From positions 134,630,200-134,694,199 of the forward strand of contig CM045770.1 of NCBI GenBank assembly GCA_025200525.1: DNA of 64,000 bases, written 5' to 3'. Both the position numbers and the translations under genes were made by a program. This stretch comes from Camellia lanceoleosa. Taxonomy: Eukaryota; Streptophyta; Magnoliopsida; Ericales; Theaceae. Positions within the stretch are counted from its first letter, which is position 1; each line of letters starts with the position of its first letter. This document shows, piece by piece, positions 22,742 to 33,084 of the stretch. The notes beneath the pieces are model-generated. The model was not told the origin of the DNA. It was given only the letters and a program-made list of their open reading frames with translations, and made no database searches.

Positions 22742-23960
22742 CTAAGAATCAGATTTCATTTATTTTATAAATTATGAAATAATTTATCTCGGTTGAAAGA
22801 GCGTGCTCAAGAGTTGATTGGACGCCTTCAGAGGAGTGCCTGGCAACCTAAGTCTGCAAAGTTGAAAAACAAGGTGTCAAGCACAGAACGACGACCGTGC
22901 TACAAAAAACAAGCGCGAAAAGACGAGTCCTATTTCGGCTCTGCGGGGTGCTATGTTGTCTACTTCGGTCTATGAAAGGTGCTCGCTGTCTCGGTTTTCT
23001 GAATGTTTCTGTTATCTCGGTTGCTCTTTTAATTTTTCTTACTTCGGTTAGGCCACAAGGGGCAGCTTTCTGAGTTCGGTTTTGGAACTCAGAAGGCTGG
23101 CTTGGCCCCCAAGGCTTAGCTCGGTCGAGAACTAAGGTACCTATTTCAAGCATGTTTTCATTTCGGCTAGGGTGAATCAGACACTTTCTTATGTGAAATT
23201 ACTGTGAGATATTCAAGTGCTGGTTCGGTTCCAGTTTGCTTATATAGCAAAAACAGTTGTTAGTTCGGTCGGGTGCATTTTTTTGGATCAAATGAGTGTT
23301 CTATCAAGTATTTTCTGATGTTCAAAGTGTTCTTGCAAAGTTCTTCCTAGAAACACAGTTGAGTATAGAAATGTTTTGCAAAAACACATGAAGTTAAACA
23401 TGCTAGAAATATACTGCTACGAATCAAATGGAAGCAAAAACTTGAAAAGAAAGGATTTGTAGAACTTACCAGAGGAGGAGGAAAGGATTGGAAGAAACAG
23501 TAAATCAAGGGCACGAGCTCAGGAGCTGGAGAAGCGGAAGAACACAGTGAGAGTAAAAAAGCACGGAAAGAGAAGATGAATAGTGTGAGGAAGTGATTCT
23601 GAAATGAAGGGGTGGTTTTGTGTAAAAGGTGTTTTTGGAGGGAAGTATTCAAAAAGCGTGAAACACGAAGACGGCGTTACAGCTGGAGGTGGCCAATCAG
23701 GGTTTGCCACGTGTCTGGGAAGGACAACCGATTCAGTTGCTGTAAATTGAGGAGACGTTTTGACCGGACGTTCATAGCTCGGCTTAAGTTTAGCTCGGCT
23801 GGATAAGCTAAGTGTTTTAGCTCGGCTGGATAGGCTAAATGGGTTTCAGCTCGGTTGAACAAGTTCAGTGGGGCTAGTTCGGCCGAAGTGATTGAAACTG
23901 AAGTTCGGTTAGTTGACAGGTAATCCCGGTCATGCTTTGCAGACGGAATTAAGGGGCAAT
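22742..23960 (-). promoter_or_regulatory. Probable 5' exon, leader intron and promoter region of the antisense gene
   Basis: On the minus strand a good donor (CTCTG then GTAAGTTCT) lies at 23469, and the acceptor before exon 1 is at 22742. A first exon to the right of 23469 is therefore likely, with a leader intron of about 727 bp. Further upstream on the minus strand are GACACGTGGC and a CCAAT-type GATTGGCC (both near 23690-23715). A TATATAAG also occurs on the minus strand near 23238, inside the proposed intron, so a second start is possible. TTCGGTT and CTCGGCT words are dense throughout. No protein-coding exon could be fixed here. Confidence 0.45.
23949..23960 (+). other. Polypurine tract of the Tat element
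   Basis: TTAAGGGGCAAT ends directly at the start of the 3' LTR. A short purine run here is where plus-strand DNA synthesis is expected to start. Confidence 0.7.
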
Positions 23961-24732
23961 TGAGAGGGTAATTTATATTCATAAATTGGGCCGAACTAGG
24001 TGTTGGGCCGAGGTAAGCTCAGGAATGGAGGACACCCAGTAAGAAAGGAGAAGTATGGACAGGTCATTGAATGGATATCCGCATTCTCGGTTGTTGCAAG
24101 TGTCGTGGTAGTCCGGTCCTAATTGGTAGACCGGTCGTAGTCATACCGGTTTTATGTACTAGGTCGGTCGTATATTGACACCGGTTCGGACTTGTTAGCT
24201 CGGCTTGATTGCGTCCTAGTTCGGTTGAACTCAATTATGGTTAGTTCGGTTGTGGCATGGGAAACCGAAGTAGGAGAAGTAAAGGTGAAGTCTGGACTAT
24301 TGGTTACTTCGGTTGTAAAGGAGTTCGGCCATAATGAAGCTATCTCACTTGGCTTATGCAGTGAGGGGGGTGTTGAAGATAAGCATTATCTTCCAGGAAG
24401 AGTATGAATCCTAGGAGGACTCTACGTAAGGAGGAGTAATCCTAGAAGGACTCTATGCATGGAGGAATAAGAGTCCTACCAGGGTTGTGCCACGTGAAAC
24501 CTATATAAGCTCACCAATGCCACCTTTGCAAAGGTAATACAATTTTGCTCCCTGAATACATTGAGTTTTTGCCTTCTTGTCTTGCTTACTGACTTAGGCA
24601 TCGGAGAGGTTTCCGGCACACACCCGCCGGCCAGCTCACGTTTGTGTTTTCAGGTGGTGGAACGACGACGTATTGAGGAACGCAGACTTGATCAACAGGA
24701 TTATACGAGAAGGTGAAATTCTTTCCCGTACA
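23961..24732 (+). repeat. 3' LTR of the Tat element
   Basis: Same sequence as 12896-13670 except for two short patches (24064-24075 and about 24081-24087) and one substitution (CCGGTT against CCGATT). Ends CCCGTACA, followed by ACTAT. Contains the CACGTG and TATATAAG promoter boxes (about 24491-24509). Confidence 0.95.
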
Positions 24733-24737
24733 ACTAT

Positions 24738-26150
24738 CATCCAAAGAAAACTAATGTAGTGGCTGACACCTTGAGTAAGTCCATGAGTACCACGGCTAGT
24801 CTTGTAATTAGGGAGTGAGAGATGATGGGCGACAACAGTGAATTTGACTTGTAGTTTGGTGCGTTTGCAAAACAGGCCACCTTATTCACAGTAATTGCAT
24901 AACTTACACTTGTTACTTGAGTGAAGGAAGCACAACATGGTGATCCATAAGTGGAGACTATTTGAGAGAGAATCTCTAACATGAAGGAAGAAAATTGTTT
25001 GAGTGTGTATGCCGATTTGAGCATTTGTTATCTTGATAGTTTGTTTGTAATTGAGCTTATTAGAGACGAAGTTCTTCGGGAATTCCATTACTCTCACCTT
25101 GCGCTACATCCGGGACGCACAAAAATGTATCATGATCTTAGTCGCCAATTTTGGTAGAAGGGTATGAGGAGGGATGTAGCCTCATTTGTCTTTACGTGTC
25201 TAACCTACCAACAAGTCAAAGCCAAACACCAAAAACCCGCTAGATTATTGCAACCTTTACCAATTGTCAAGTGAAAGTAGGAGCATGTCACTATGGATCT
25301 CATCTCGGGTCTTCCTAGAACACAAAGGGGTAAATAATGCAATTTGGGTGATTGTGGACCGACTAACTAAGGCGACCCACTTCCTTTCCATGTCTATAGG
25401 GGATCCTGTTGAGTACTTGGCTGAGCTTTATATTTGAGAGATTATTCGACTCCACAGAGTTCTAGTAAGTATAGTTTCGAATAAAGATCCTTGTTTCACT
25501 GCCTGATTGTGGCAGAGTCTTCAAAATGCTATGGGAACTCAATTGAACTTCAACACCGCTTATCACCCTTAGACTGATAGATAGTCTAAATGCACCATCT
25601 AGATTCTAGAAGATATGGGAAGGGCTTGTGTGTTGGACTTCAAGGGTTCTTGGGAGAGACATCTACCATTAGTTGAATTTGCTTATAACAACAATTATCA
25701 AGCTAGCATTAGGATGGAACCTTTCAAAACCCTATATGGGCGCCCTGTAGATTATTGATATGTTGGACTGAGGTAGAGGACTCACTTATACTTGGACTGG
25801 AGTTGGTTCATGAGACCACTGAGAGAGTGACTTTCATCTGAAAAAGGTTAGTCATGGCTTATAGCAGTTAGAAGAGTTATAGTGACCCAAGGTAGAGGCC
25901 ATGATCCTTTAAGATTAGAGATAATTTGTTTCTAAAAATCTCTCCTAGGAGAAGTTTGATGAGGTTTGGTCGAAGCAGAAAATTATCTCCACAGTTTATC
26001 AGTCCTTTTGACATCATAGAACGGATAAAAGAGGTTGCATACCATCTCGTTTTACCACCATAACTCTTTGGGGTACACGATGTATTCCATGTCTCTATGC
26101 TTCGTATGTATGAGCCCGACCCTTCGCATGTGTTAAATTAGATGGACATT
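24738..26150 (+). pseudogene. Chromovirus RNase H end and integrase (broken)
   Basis: Right of the Tat insertion the outer element resumes with the word for HPKKTNVVADTLSKS, the end of RNase H. Integrase is readable in pieces: FHYSHLALHPGRTKMYHD (zinc His residues, about 25083), [13 protein letters not shown] (first Asp, about 25292), VSNKDPCF (second Asp context, about 25478), NFNTAYHP followed by a stop where QTDGQSE is usual, then [11 protein letters not shown]. In the zinc part the second CxxC cysteine is replaced by Tyr. Several stops and indels are present. Confidence 0.85.
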
Positions 26151-26340
26151 GAGGTAGATGAGGATATGTCTTATCAGGAAAGACTGGTAAAAATCTTAGA
26201 TGCCCGGAACAAGTATTGAGGGGTAAAACCATTCCGGTAATTAAAGTGTTGTAGCGTCACCATGGGGTTAAGGAAGCAACCTAAGAGCATGAGACCAAGG
26301 CCCGTGAGAAATACCTGGATTTATTTCATGATATGTAACT
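26150..26340 (+). pseudogene. Chromodomain-like tail of the chromovirus integrase (broken)
   Basis: Fragments read SYQERLVKILDARNK and, in another frame, IPVIKVL followed by HHGVKEAT, then a KY.DLFHD end. This is the C-terminal targeting module of Tekay-type chromoviruses, which directs integration to heterochromatin. A stop and a frameshift split it. It is the main reason for the chromovirus call. Confidence 0.7.
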
Positions 26341-26560
26341 TCTTTTCTTTCTTTATCCACTTCTTGTTGATGTAAGATTGATGCAAATGAATATAGTACA
26401 CCCGATGTAATGTTCTATTTCTTTCATATGTTATATGTATCTTTTTACAAAAGTTATTCTTTTATCGTTCTGCATTGATAGTGATCTTATGGGTATTGTA
26501 TTATTGTGATGGTTGTTGTTGCGTTGTGAGTTTAGCGCTATTCGGCGACAAAATTCCTTA

Positions 26561-26572
26561 TGGGGAGAACGT
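26561..26572 (+). other. Polypurine tract of the outer chromovirus
   Basis: TGGGGAGAACGT lies directly before the 3' LTR start TGTGACAATCTG at 26573, a form often seen in chromoviruses. Confidence 0.75.
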
Positions 26573-27779
26573 TGTGACAATCTGTTTCTAAGGGACTACT
26601 CTAGCAGTTATTTGATTGCTCGAGCGGTGATGGGGGCTCCCAGTATGTTGTTCTGCAAACTAAGTGGAGAAGGGGACCACTCGAGCGGTTAAGTTATTGC
26701 TTGAGCATAGAGAGGGGTATCCAGTATCTTGTATTGTAGGCTAAAATATTTAGAATTTAAGATCGCTCACGCAATTTACGTGATATTAGATCCTTAAAAG
26801 TTGTTTTTTAGATCATTTCTTTCACATTTTCTTTCTCTTTTCCTCTCCTCTCTCCTAAACTCCGAAAACCCTTATTTCACCCTCTAAATATCTCACTTTT
26901 CACTAAGATTTTTGAGACTACAAACCGTGCAAAATGCGAAGCTTACGTGGCAATCTTGATCCTCACCGACTGGATTTTGATTTCTTGAAGAGTTCTTCTA
27001 GAAAATAGCTCCATTACCTGAGGTAGAGTTACTTTTTATTTAGTATCTCTTAGTTTGAGATGATTATGTGGTATTATTTTGATTATGATGCTCTATGAAA
27101 TGATTTTGTTGACAAAATGAGTTTTATGTCTTAAAAAATGGGGTTTTATCCAAATTTTCCAAAATTTTCAAATAAACCCTTGTTGATTATAGATATTGAT
27201 GTTGAGAATTGACTCTCAAAGTAAAAGAAGGAAAAAGCCCCAAATTTTTCAAAACCCTAGCTTTGATTTTGATAGAATAATGATGATTTGGTTAAATTGA
27301 TCCTTGAAGCTTGCAATTCGATGGATGGTAGATATAAATATGTACAGATATAAGATTTGAGATTATTTTGGTAATGTGTATTGAGAGTTGCCATTACATA
27401 CATCATGTGCATTACCAATTTTATCTTATGAACTCTATAATCTTTTGGAAGCTTGGAAATGTTGAAAGGAGAGGTAAATGGCATGTGAGTCCAGGTAGTG
27501 AGTCAGTTTTGGAAACGTTGTGTTGGTGTTGGTACCTACGTGAGGAGTCTAGGTGCCCAAATGCCATGTCTTGTGCTTATTGCCGAACGAATGTGGGAAA
27601 ACGTTTTTGGGTGTCCACTGGTCCTGCCGTATTAATAACTGGTAAAAGTAAAAAATTGGATCATTTTGGATGCCCATCGCTCTGTTGTATTAATAGTTGA
27701 CAAATGTGGAAATATTTTCAATTATACATCTAAGTGTATATATTATCAGGACTCCTACGAGGGATTTCATGGTGTATTT

Positions 27780-28119
27780 TGATGAAGACTTAACGCAGTT
27801 CAACTTAACACAGCAGTCCAAGCAGTTCAAGGCTGCAGCTACTGTAGCATATCAAGCAGACTGCAACAGAGCACACAATGCAAAAGGAGTGCAAGAGCAG
27901 CAATCCACGAAAGCTGACCAAGTGTAGACTTGTATGAAGGTGTGTTACAAGCCATGAGTTGTGTAACATCTAAGTAGTTCCCTTGTATTGTATGCAGTTA
28001 GATTGTTTGAAAGATTAGTTAGTTAGAATAGTTAGTTTGTTAGATGGTTAGTTACAGATCTGTGAGTATATATAATGTAATAGTTAGATCAAAAATAAAT
28101 AAGATTCAGTCTTCTTTCA
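27780..28119 (+). repeat. 5' LTR of the copia element
   Basis: TGATGAAGACTTAACGCAG to GTCTTCTTTCA, 340 bp. TATATATA at 28067-28074 is a likely TATA box close to the 3' end, as usual for short copia LTRs. The inserted solo copy at 29874-30212 matches over the full length. Confidence 0.93.
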
Positions 28120-28132
28120 TGGTATCAGAGCC
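28120..28132 (+). other. Primer binding site of the copia element
   Basis: TGGTATCAGAGCC abuts the LTR end and is complementary to the initiator tRNA-Met 3' end. Confidence 0.93.
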
Positions 28133-28158
28133 TATAGAGCTCTAACGAGCATTTAACA

Positions 28159-29130
28159 ATGGCGTTATCTTCAATGCCAAATCTTTCTCTTCTTCTTTCC
28201 AATCTCAATTTATTAGTTACAGCAAAATTTGACTCACCAAATTATCTAATTTGGAAAAGTCAAGTTAATAATTTGTTTAGAGCTACAGAATTCTTGGGAT
28301 ATCTTGATGGATCAATTGATTCTCCTCTCCCTACAACTGCGAATGCAAATAACATTTCAATCTCCAATCCAAAATTCAGCAAATGGAAGCTTATTGATGC
28401 ACATCTTCTGAGCTGTTTAACTGCAACCTTGTCACCACCAGTTTTTTCCTCCGTATTACATCTGCAGCATAGTCGGGAAGTATGGCTTGCTTTGGAAAAG
28501 AGGTTCACTGTTTTATAACGATCACATATTCATCAACTCAAGAACAAACTTCAATCGCTTTCAAAGAAATCTCAGACTATGGAGGCCGATTTATAAGAGT
28601 TCAAGGAAATTTCGGATCAAATTGCATTGGTCACTACATCTATCGATGATGAGGATCTTATTCTTCTTGTTTTGAATGGTCTTCCTGATGAGTATAACTC
28701 ATTCAAAACAGCTATTTGAGCCAGATCTGGTGTTATAACCATGGAAGAAATGTCCTCTTTATTGTGTTATGAGGCAATTCATATTGAGAAGATCAATCTA
28801 CATGCTTCTCCTAATGTTGCTTTCTCTGTGGTTCAAGGAACTCCTTTTGCACATCAAATCCTAGCTTTGCCACATCAGTCCTCTCAAAGTTCACAACATC
28901 AACATTTTCAGTCAGACACTAATTGAGCAATTTTTTCTACTTACAAAGGAAATTGTTCCAATTCTCGTGGCAGAGGTCGCTATACCAATTTTTCTAATTA
29001 CAGAGGTCGTCGCGGTTCAGGTCTTGTTTGTCAAATCTGTGGCAAAAACAATCATACAAGTCTTGAATGTCGTAACCGCATGAATCCAGCTTATGTACCA
29101 GCTTATACACCTTTATATGGTTATGCTTCT
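28159..29130 (+). pseudogene. Copia gag (broken)
   Basis: The ATG at 28159 starts MALSSMPNLSLLLSNLN and runs open to 28515, with FDSPNYLIWKSQVNNLF and REVWLALEKRF, matching plant copia gag. After a stop, further frames continue (28741-28925 and beyond). A complete zinc knuckle CQICGKNNHTSLEC lies near 29029. Gag would form the particle; several stops break it here. Confidence 0.85.
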
Positions 29131-29239
29131 AGTTCATCGACTCAAGGCGGCTATTCTCTACCCTCTCTCTACCCTGGTGTTTCTTCTCCATCTACTACAA
29201 TTCCTTAAGCTTTTTCTGTTGCAGGTCCTGTTCCTCTTC

Positions 29240-30640
29240 TTCTCCATCTGAAGCTTTTCCTTAGTATCTTGATTTAGCTGCTACCACTCACATCACTAAT
29301 GACTTGCAACATATGCATATGTATTAACCCTATTAAGGTCATGATCAGGTTGTGGTAGGCAATGGAGATTCTCTTCCTATTCACCATAGTGGAGCTAGTA
29401 TTCTTCCTACTCCTACCTTTCGTTTTCAGTTGAACAATTTACTTCATGTCTCCCAGATTTCTTGCAATCTTATTTCTGTTCATCAGCTCACTCAAGACAA
29501 TAATTGTACCATCACTTTTGATAAAAATTCCTTTGTTATTCAGGACAAAACTTTGAAGGCAGTGCTTTGTAGAGGTTTTCACTCTAATGGTCTTTATCAG
29601 TTTTTCTCTCCTCCACAAGCTTATGTTTCTCAAAGCATCTCTTCTACTTTGTGGCATAAGAGATTAGGTCATCCCTCAACTACTAAGTTCAATACTATAG
29701 CTAAGTATGTTCCTATTGTTTGTAATAAAGATAATAATGGACTTTGTTCTCACTGTTGTATGGCTAAAAGTCATCGTTTTCCTTTTACCTTATCTTCTTC
29801 TGTTGTCAACCAACCTCTTGCCCTCATCCATAGTGATGTTTGGGGCCCTTTTACTCAAGATCAATCTCAATATTGATGAAGACTTAACACAGTTCAACTT
29901 AACACAGCCGTCCAAGCAATTCAAGGCTGTAGTAACTGTAGCAGATCAAGTGGACTGCAACAGAGCACACAGTGCAAAAGGAGTGCAAGAGCAATAGTCC
30001 ATGAAAGCTGACCAAGTGCAAACTTCTATGAAGGTGTATCACAAGCCATAAGCTGTCTAACATCTAAGCAGTTTCCTTGTATTGTATACAGCTAGTTTGT
30101 TTGAAAGATTAGTTAGTTGATTAGTTAGTTTGTTAGATGGTTAGTTACAGATCTGTGAGTATATATAATGTAATAGTTAGATCAATAATAAATAATATTT
30201 AGTCTTCTTTCAAATATAGCTACTATGTTCTGTTTGTTGATGATTTCAGTGGCTTTACTTGGTTATTTCCTTTACACTACAAGAGTGAGGTCTTTACTAA
30301 ATTTTTGGAGTTCAAGGTGTTTGTGGAAAAACAATTCTCTACTTCTCTTAAGATTTTCAGATCCGATGGTGGTGGTAACTATTCTAATCATAAATTTCAA
30401 AAAAATTTCACAGAAAATGGGCTTGTTCATTAGTTTTCTTGCCCTCACACTCCATCTCAAAATGGATTGGCAGAAAGAAAACATAGACATATTATTGAAA
30501 CAGGTATAACTCTATTGCATCACTCCTCTTTGCCTCTCAAGTTTGAGGCAATCTCTACTGCTGCATATCTCATTAATAGATTGCCTAGGTCTCAATCTGC
30601 TTGTCTTAGTCCTTTTCAGATTTTGTTTCGTACCCAAACT
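29240..30640 (+). pseudogene. Copia protease remnant and integrase, split by a solo LTR
   Basis: The protease active site is degenerate (LAATTHITNDLQHM near 29276, where DSGATxH is expected). Then follow the GAG-pre-integrase words LWHKRLGHPSTTKFN and CSHCCMAKSHRFPF (zinc ligands) and IHSDVWGPFT with the first Asp of the integrase core. The core is cut at 29873 and resumes at 30218 with VDDFSGFTWLFPL, FRSDGGGNYS (second Asp) and SQNGLAERKHRHI (Glu). Confidence 0.88.
29874..30212 (+). mobile_element. Solo LTR inserted into its own family's integrase
   Basis: 339 bp running TGATGAAGACTTAACACAG to GTCTTCTTTCA, highly similar to the 5' LTR of the host copia element. It is flanked by perfect AATAT duplications (29869-29873 and 30213-30217), so it is a separate insertion that later lost its internal part. 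Orientation is the same as the host element. Confidence 0.95.
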
Positions 30641-31456
30641 AACTATTCTTTTCTGAGAGTGTTTGGATGCTGTTGTTATCCCTGGCTTCGCCCATCTACT
30701 CTTCAGTCTTTCTTTTGGCCTTCTCCAGCTATTGTTTCCCCTATTTCTTTCTCTCATTCCTCTCATTCTTCTAACTCTTCTTCTACTTCTACTTTACTTA
30801 TCTCCTCTGCACTGTCTTCTTCTCCATCAACTTCTTCTTCATCTTCATGTCATTCTTTATCTGCTCATCTTGGTATTCAATTAACAATACCCATTCTTCC
30901 TCATCCTCCTCTTTCTTCCTCTAATACTCATGCTATGGTTACCAGGTCCAAGGCTGCTTCTTCTCTGTGTTTCTCAGCTTTTCTTTCTCCATCTCTCATT
31001 GAACCAACCTCTTATAAAGAAGCTCTCCAGTCTCCTCATTGGTTGGCAGGTATGCAAATTGAATTTCAAGCTCTCCAAATTCAGCATACCTAAACTCTTG
31101 TTCCACCTTCTACTGCCAAACATGTTATTGGTTGTAAATGGGTGTTTCGAATCAAGAAACATTCTGATGGTACCATTGCTAGGTACAAGGCTAGGTTGGT
31201 TGCTAAAGGTTACTTGCAAAAAGAGGGTGTGGATTTTCATGATACTTTTTCTCCAGTTGCTAAACAGCCTACTGTCAAGATTTTGTTTTGTTTAGCTCTT
31301 CACTTTAACTGGTCTATTAGGCAGTTAGACATCTCAAATGCCTTCTTGCATGGTGCTCTTGATGAAGATGTTTTTATGCACCAGCCACCTTGTTTTGTTT
31401 GTCGTAATCAACCCTCATTTGTTTGTAAATTAAACAAGTCTCTCTATGGGCTTAAA
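30640..31456 (+). pseudogene. Copia integrase C-terminus and N-terminal reverse transcriptase (truncated)
   Basis: After FLRVFGCCCYPWLRP the usual conserved segment is missing and a Ser-rich linker follows. RT begins near 31125 with [20 protein letters not shown], then [17 protein letters not shown] and [19 protein letters not shown], which holds the first catalytic Asp. It stops at SLYGLK, where the sequence jumps into LTR sequence (about 31457). The YVDD motif and RNase H are lost. Confidence 0.88.
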
Positions 31457-31604
31457 AGTTCAACTTAACACAGTAGTCCAAGCAGTTCAAGGCTGCAGCT
31501 ACTAAGTCCAAGGCTGCATCTACTGTAGCAGATCAAGTAGACTGCAACAAAGCACACAGTGCAAAAGGAGTGCAAGAGCAGCAATAAGATTTAGTCTTCT
31601 TTCA
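31457..31604 (+). repeat. Deleted 3' LTR of the copia element
   Basis: Only about 148 bp remain. The first about 17 bases of the LTR are missing. A 24-base local duplication around AAGGCTGCAKCTACT is present. The middle, including the TATA box, is gone: the text jumps from GAGCAGCAAT to AATAAGATTTAGTC. The end GTCTTCTTTCA and the TATTT duplication are kept. Confidence 0.85.
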
Positions 31605-32329
31605 TATTTACCACCCCGGTGTCGATGAATGGTTTAAGTTGAATAACAGTGCATTTATTATTATTTCATATAAACATGTTAATTAAAGTTTTTTCTTGGT
31701 TGGTAGTGCCATATGTTAAATGTATCTCTACTGGATGTATAGTTCACCCCTATCTAACATTTTAGGACCTGGTGATGTGCCTTCGACCTAATGATCAAGA
31801 GGTGGATTTTGTGAATGGAGCACGAAGGCTAATGGATATGGAGCACGAAGACTCGTGGATGTGATGTTGTGAAAGCTCCGAGTTTATTTGTTTTGGGACT
31901 GAGTGTCCATTTTTGTTGCACCAAGTCCCCTTGCCTTGATATTTGTAAGCCCTTAGGGCATTTGTTTGAAATCCTAGCTTCTTGAACTATAATGACATCA
32001 CTCTAATTGTAATTGAAATTTAAATTGTAATATTTTGACTATAGTTCAATGAGAAAAAGAGCTTTTTATACTGAAGTTATTGGTGGATTTCCCAGAAATA
32101 CTAAGCGAAGCATTTTATTAATTCAAGATGATGAAATTAAACATAAATGAATAATTATTATTGCGTTAGATATTTTGGGCGTTATAGTTTATAATATCAT
32201 ATATATTGACCAACTTTGCTGCTTTTGGGTGTTTATATACAACACCAATGACTAAATGGTTATAATCATTTTTGTATGAAGGTTTACGTGTAGGTCTTAG
32301 TAGGTAAATTTATTAGTTAGTAAGTTTTA

Positions 32330-32660
32330 TAATAATTAATAACATTTTTTTTATCAAATACTATTAAAAAAAAAGTTATTAATTGTTAATTTTCAACAAT
32401 AGTTTAAAAATTATCACAAAAAAAAAAAAAAAAAACAGTATTTATAAGTTTTAGCAACAATTTTAAAAAATAGTTATAAAAAAAGTTACTAATTTTCAAT
32501 TTTTAGTGACAGTTTAAAAATTTTATCATAGAAAAATATCACTAATTGTAAGTTTTAGTAATAACTATTGAAAATTGTGATAAAAAAAAGTCATTAATTG
32601 TCAATTTTTAACAACATATGTAAAAAATATCACAAAAATTATTTTTAACAATGATTTTAT
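32330..32660. repeat. Degenerate tandem repeat, transposon subterminal-like
   Basis: The sentence GTTAYTAATTGTYAATTTTYARYAA followed by TTTAAAAATTRTCA recurs about four times at 60-70 bp spacing with much decay. Similar alternating sense and antisense words near the ends of plant CACTA elements suggest a decayed subterminal region, but no CACTA terminus was found. Confidence 0.45.
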
Positions 32661-33084
32661 TAGATTTATTTTCAATAAGACTTAATTAAAATTAAATTCA
32701 ACTATTAAGACTCATTGATAAGTTATTCTTCTTTGGAAAAAGATTTGGTAACAATTAGTTATGACCTTAGTGATAAAAGAAATTATTAGATGTTACATTC
32801 TTGATTGGGTTTAAATGATATATATTGTTATTATTAATCAAATTTCATGTTTTATTGCCTCCACTACTTTCTAAAAAATGACTTGGATAAACACTAATTT
32901 GTCCATATACTTAAGATATGCTGAAATTATTCCGGAAAGTTTACATGCTTATGTAATCAACCAATTATATTTTGTTATTTTTTCATATTGTCCTTATTTT
33001 TTTAAGGCCATGTAAATACACAACTCATTATTATTAAATGAGCACAATGCAATATTAAAATTCTTGAAAGAACTAAAGGTTGAT

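Larger units (their letters stand above)
12896..24732 (+). mobile_element. Tat-lineage Ty3/gypsy element with antisense gene (complete, sense genes frameshifted)
   Basis: It has LTRs of 775 and 772 bp, perfect ACTAT duplications, a primer site, gag, protease, RT, RNase H, a second RNase H, integrase, a hairpin-rich tandem array, an antisense spliced gene and a polypurine tract. The second RNase H after the Ty3-type one and an antisense additional ORF before the 3' LTR are published marks of the Tat lineage. Read by eye, the two LTRs differ only by one substitution and two short patches near their start, so insertion is recent. Yet gag-pol holds at least four frameshifts. It could have been mobilised in trans, or some indels may be assembly errors. 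Confidence 0.95.
27780..31604 (+). mobile_element. Copia element, internally truncated, with TATTT duplications
   Basis: TATTT precedes (27775-27779) and follows (31605-31609) the element. It has a 340-bp 5' LTR, a tRNA-iMet primer site (28120-28132), and gag, protease, integrase and part of RT in the copia order (integrase before RT). The RT catalytic half, RNase H and most of the 3' LTR are missing. A solo LTR of the same family sits in integrase. The gag N-terminus (KFDSPNYLIWKSQVNNL) suggests an Ale/Retrofit- or Ivana-like lineage, without certainty. Confidence 0.93.
26573..32186 (+). repeat. 3' LTR of the outer chromovirus, interrupted by a copia element
   Basis: It starts TGTGACAATCTG and ends TTTTGGGCGTTATA, with the host duplication GTTTA after it. 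The LTR sequence is left at 27779 and resumed at 31605. Without the insert it measures about 1784 bp. A small local duplication (GGAGCACGAAG written twice near 31817-31850) is absent from the 5' LTR. Confidence 0.9.
3357..32191 (+). mobile_element. Full-length Tekay-like chromovirus (Ty3/gypsy) with nested insertions
   Basis: Both outer LTRs, a tRNA-iMet primer site, gag, protease, RT, RNase H, integrase, a chromodomain-like tail and a polypurine tract are recognisable in order. The element sits between the perfect 5-bp duplications GTTTA (3357-3361 and 32187-32191). It contains a Tat solo LTR, an 11.8 kb Tat element, a copia element and probably a 1 kb unclassified insert. Without these it would be about 9-10 kb, a normal size. 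Coding parts carry many stops and frameshifts, so it is old and inactive. The Tekay assignment rests on the LTR and polypurine layout and on the C-terminal chromodomain remnant. Confidence 0.9.

Noticed and set aside
30663..31295. Leu/Ser-rich frames near the copia integrase-RT junction
   Set aside because: Alternative frames of the copia polyprotein linker with no independent support.
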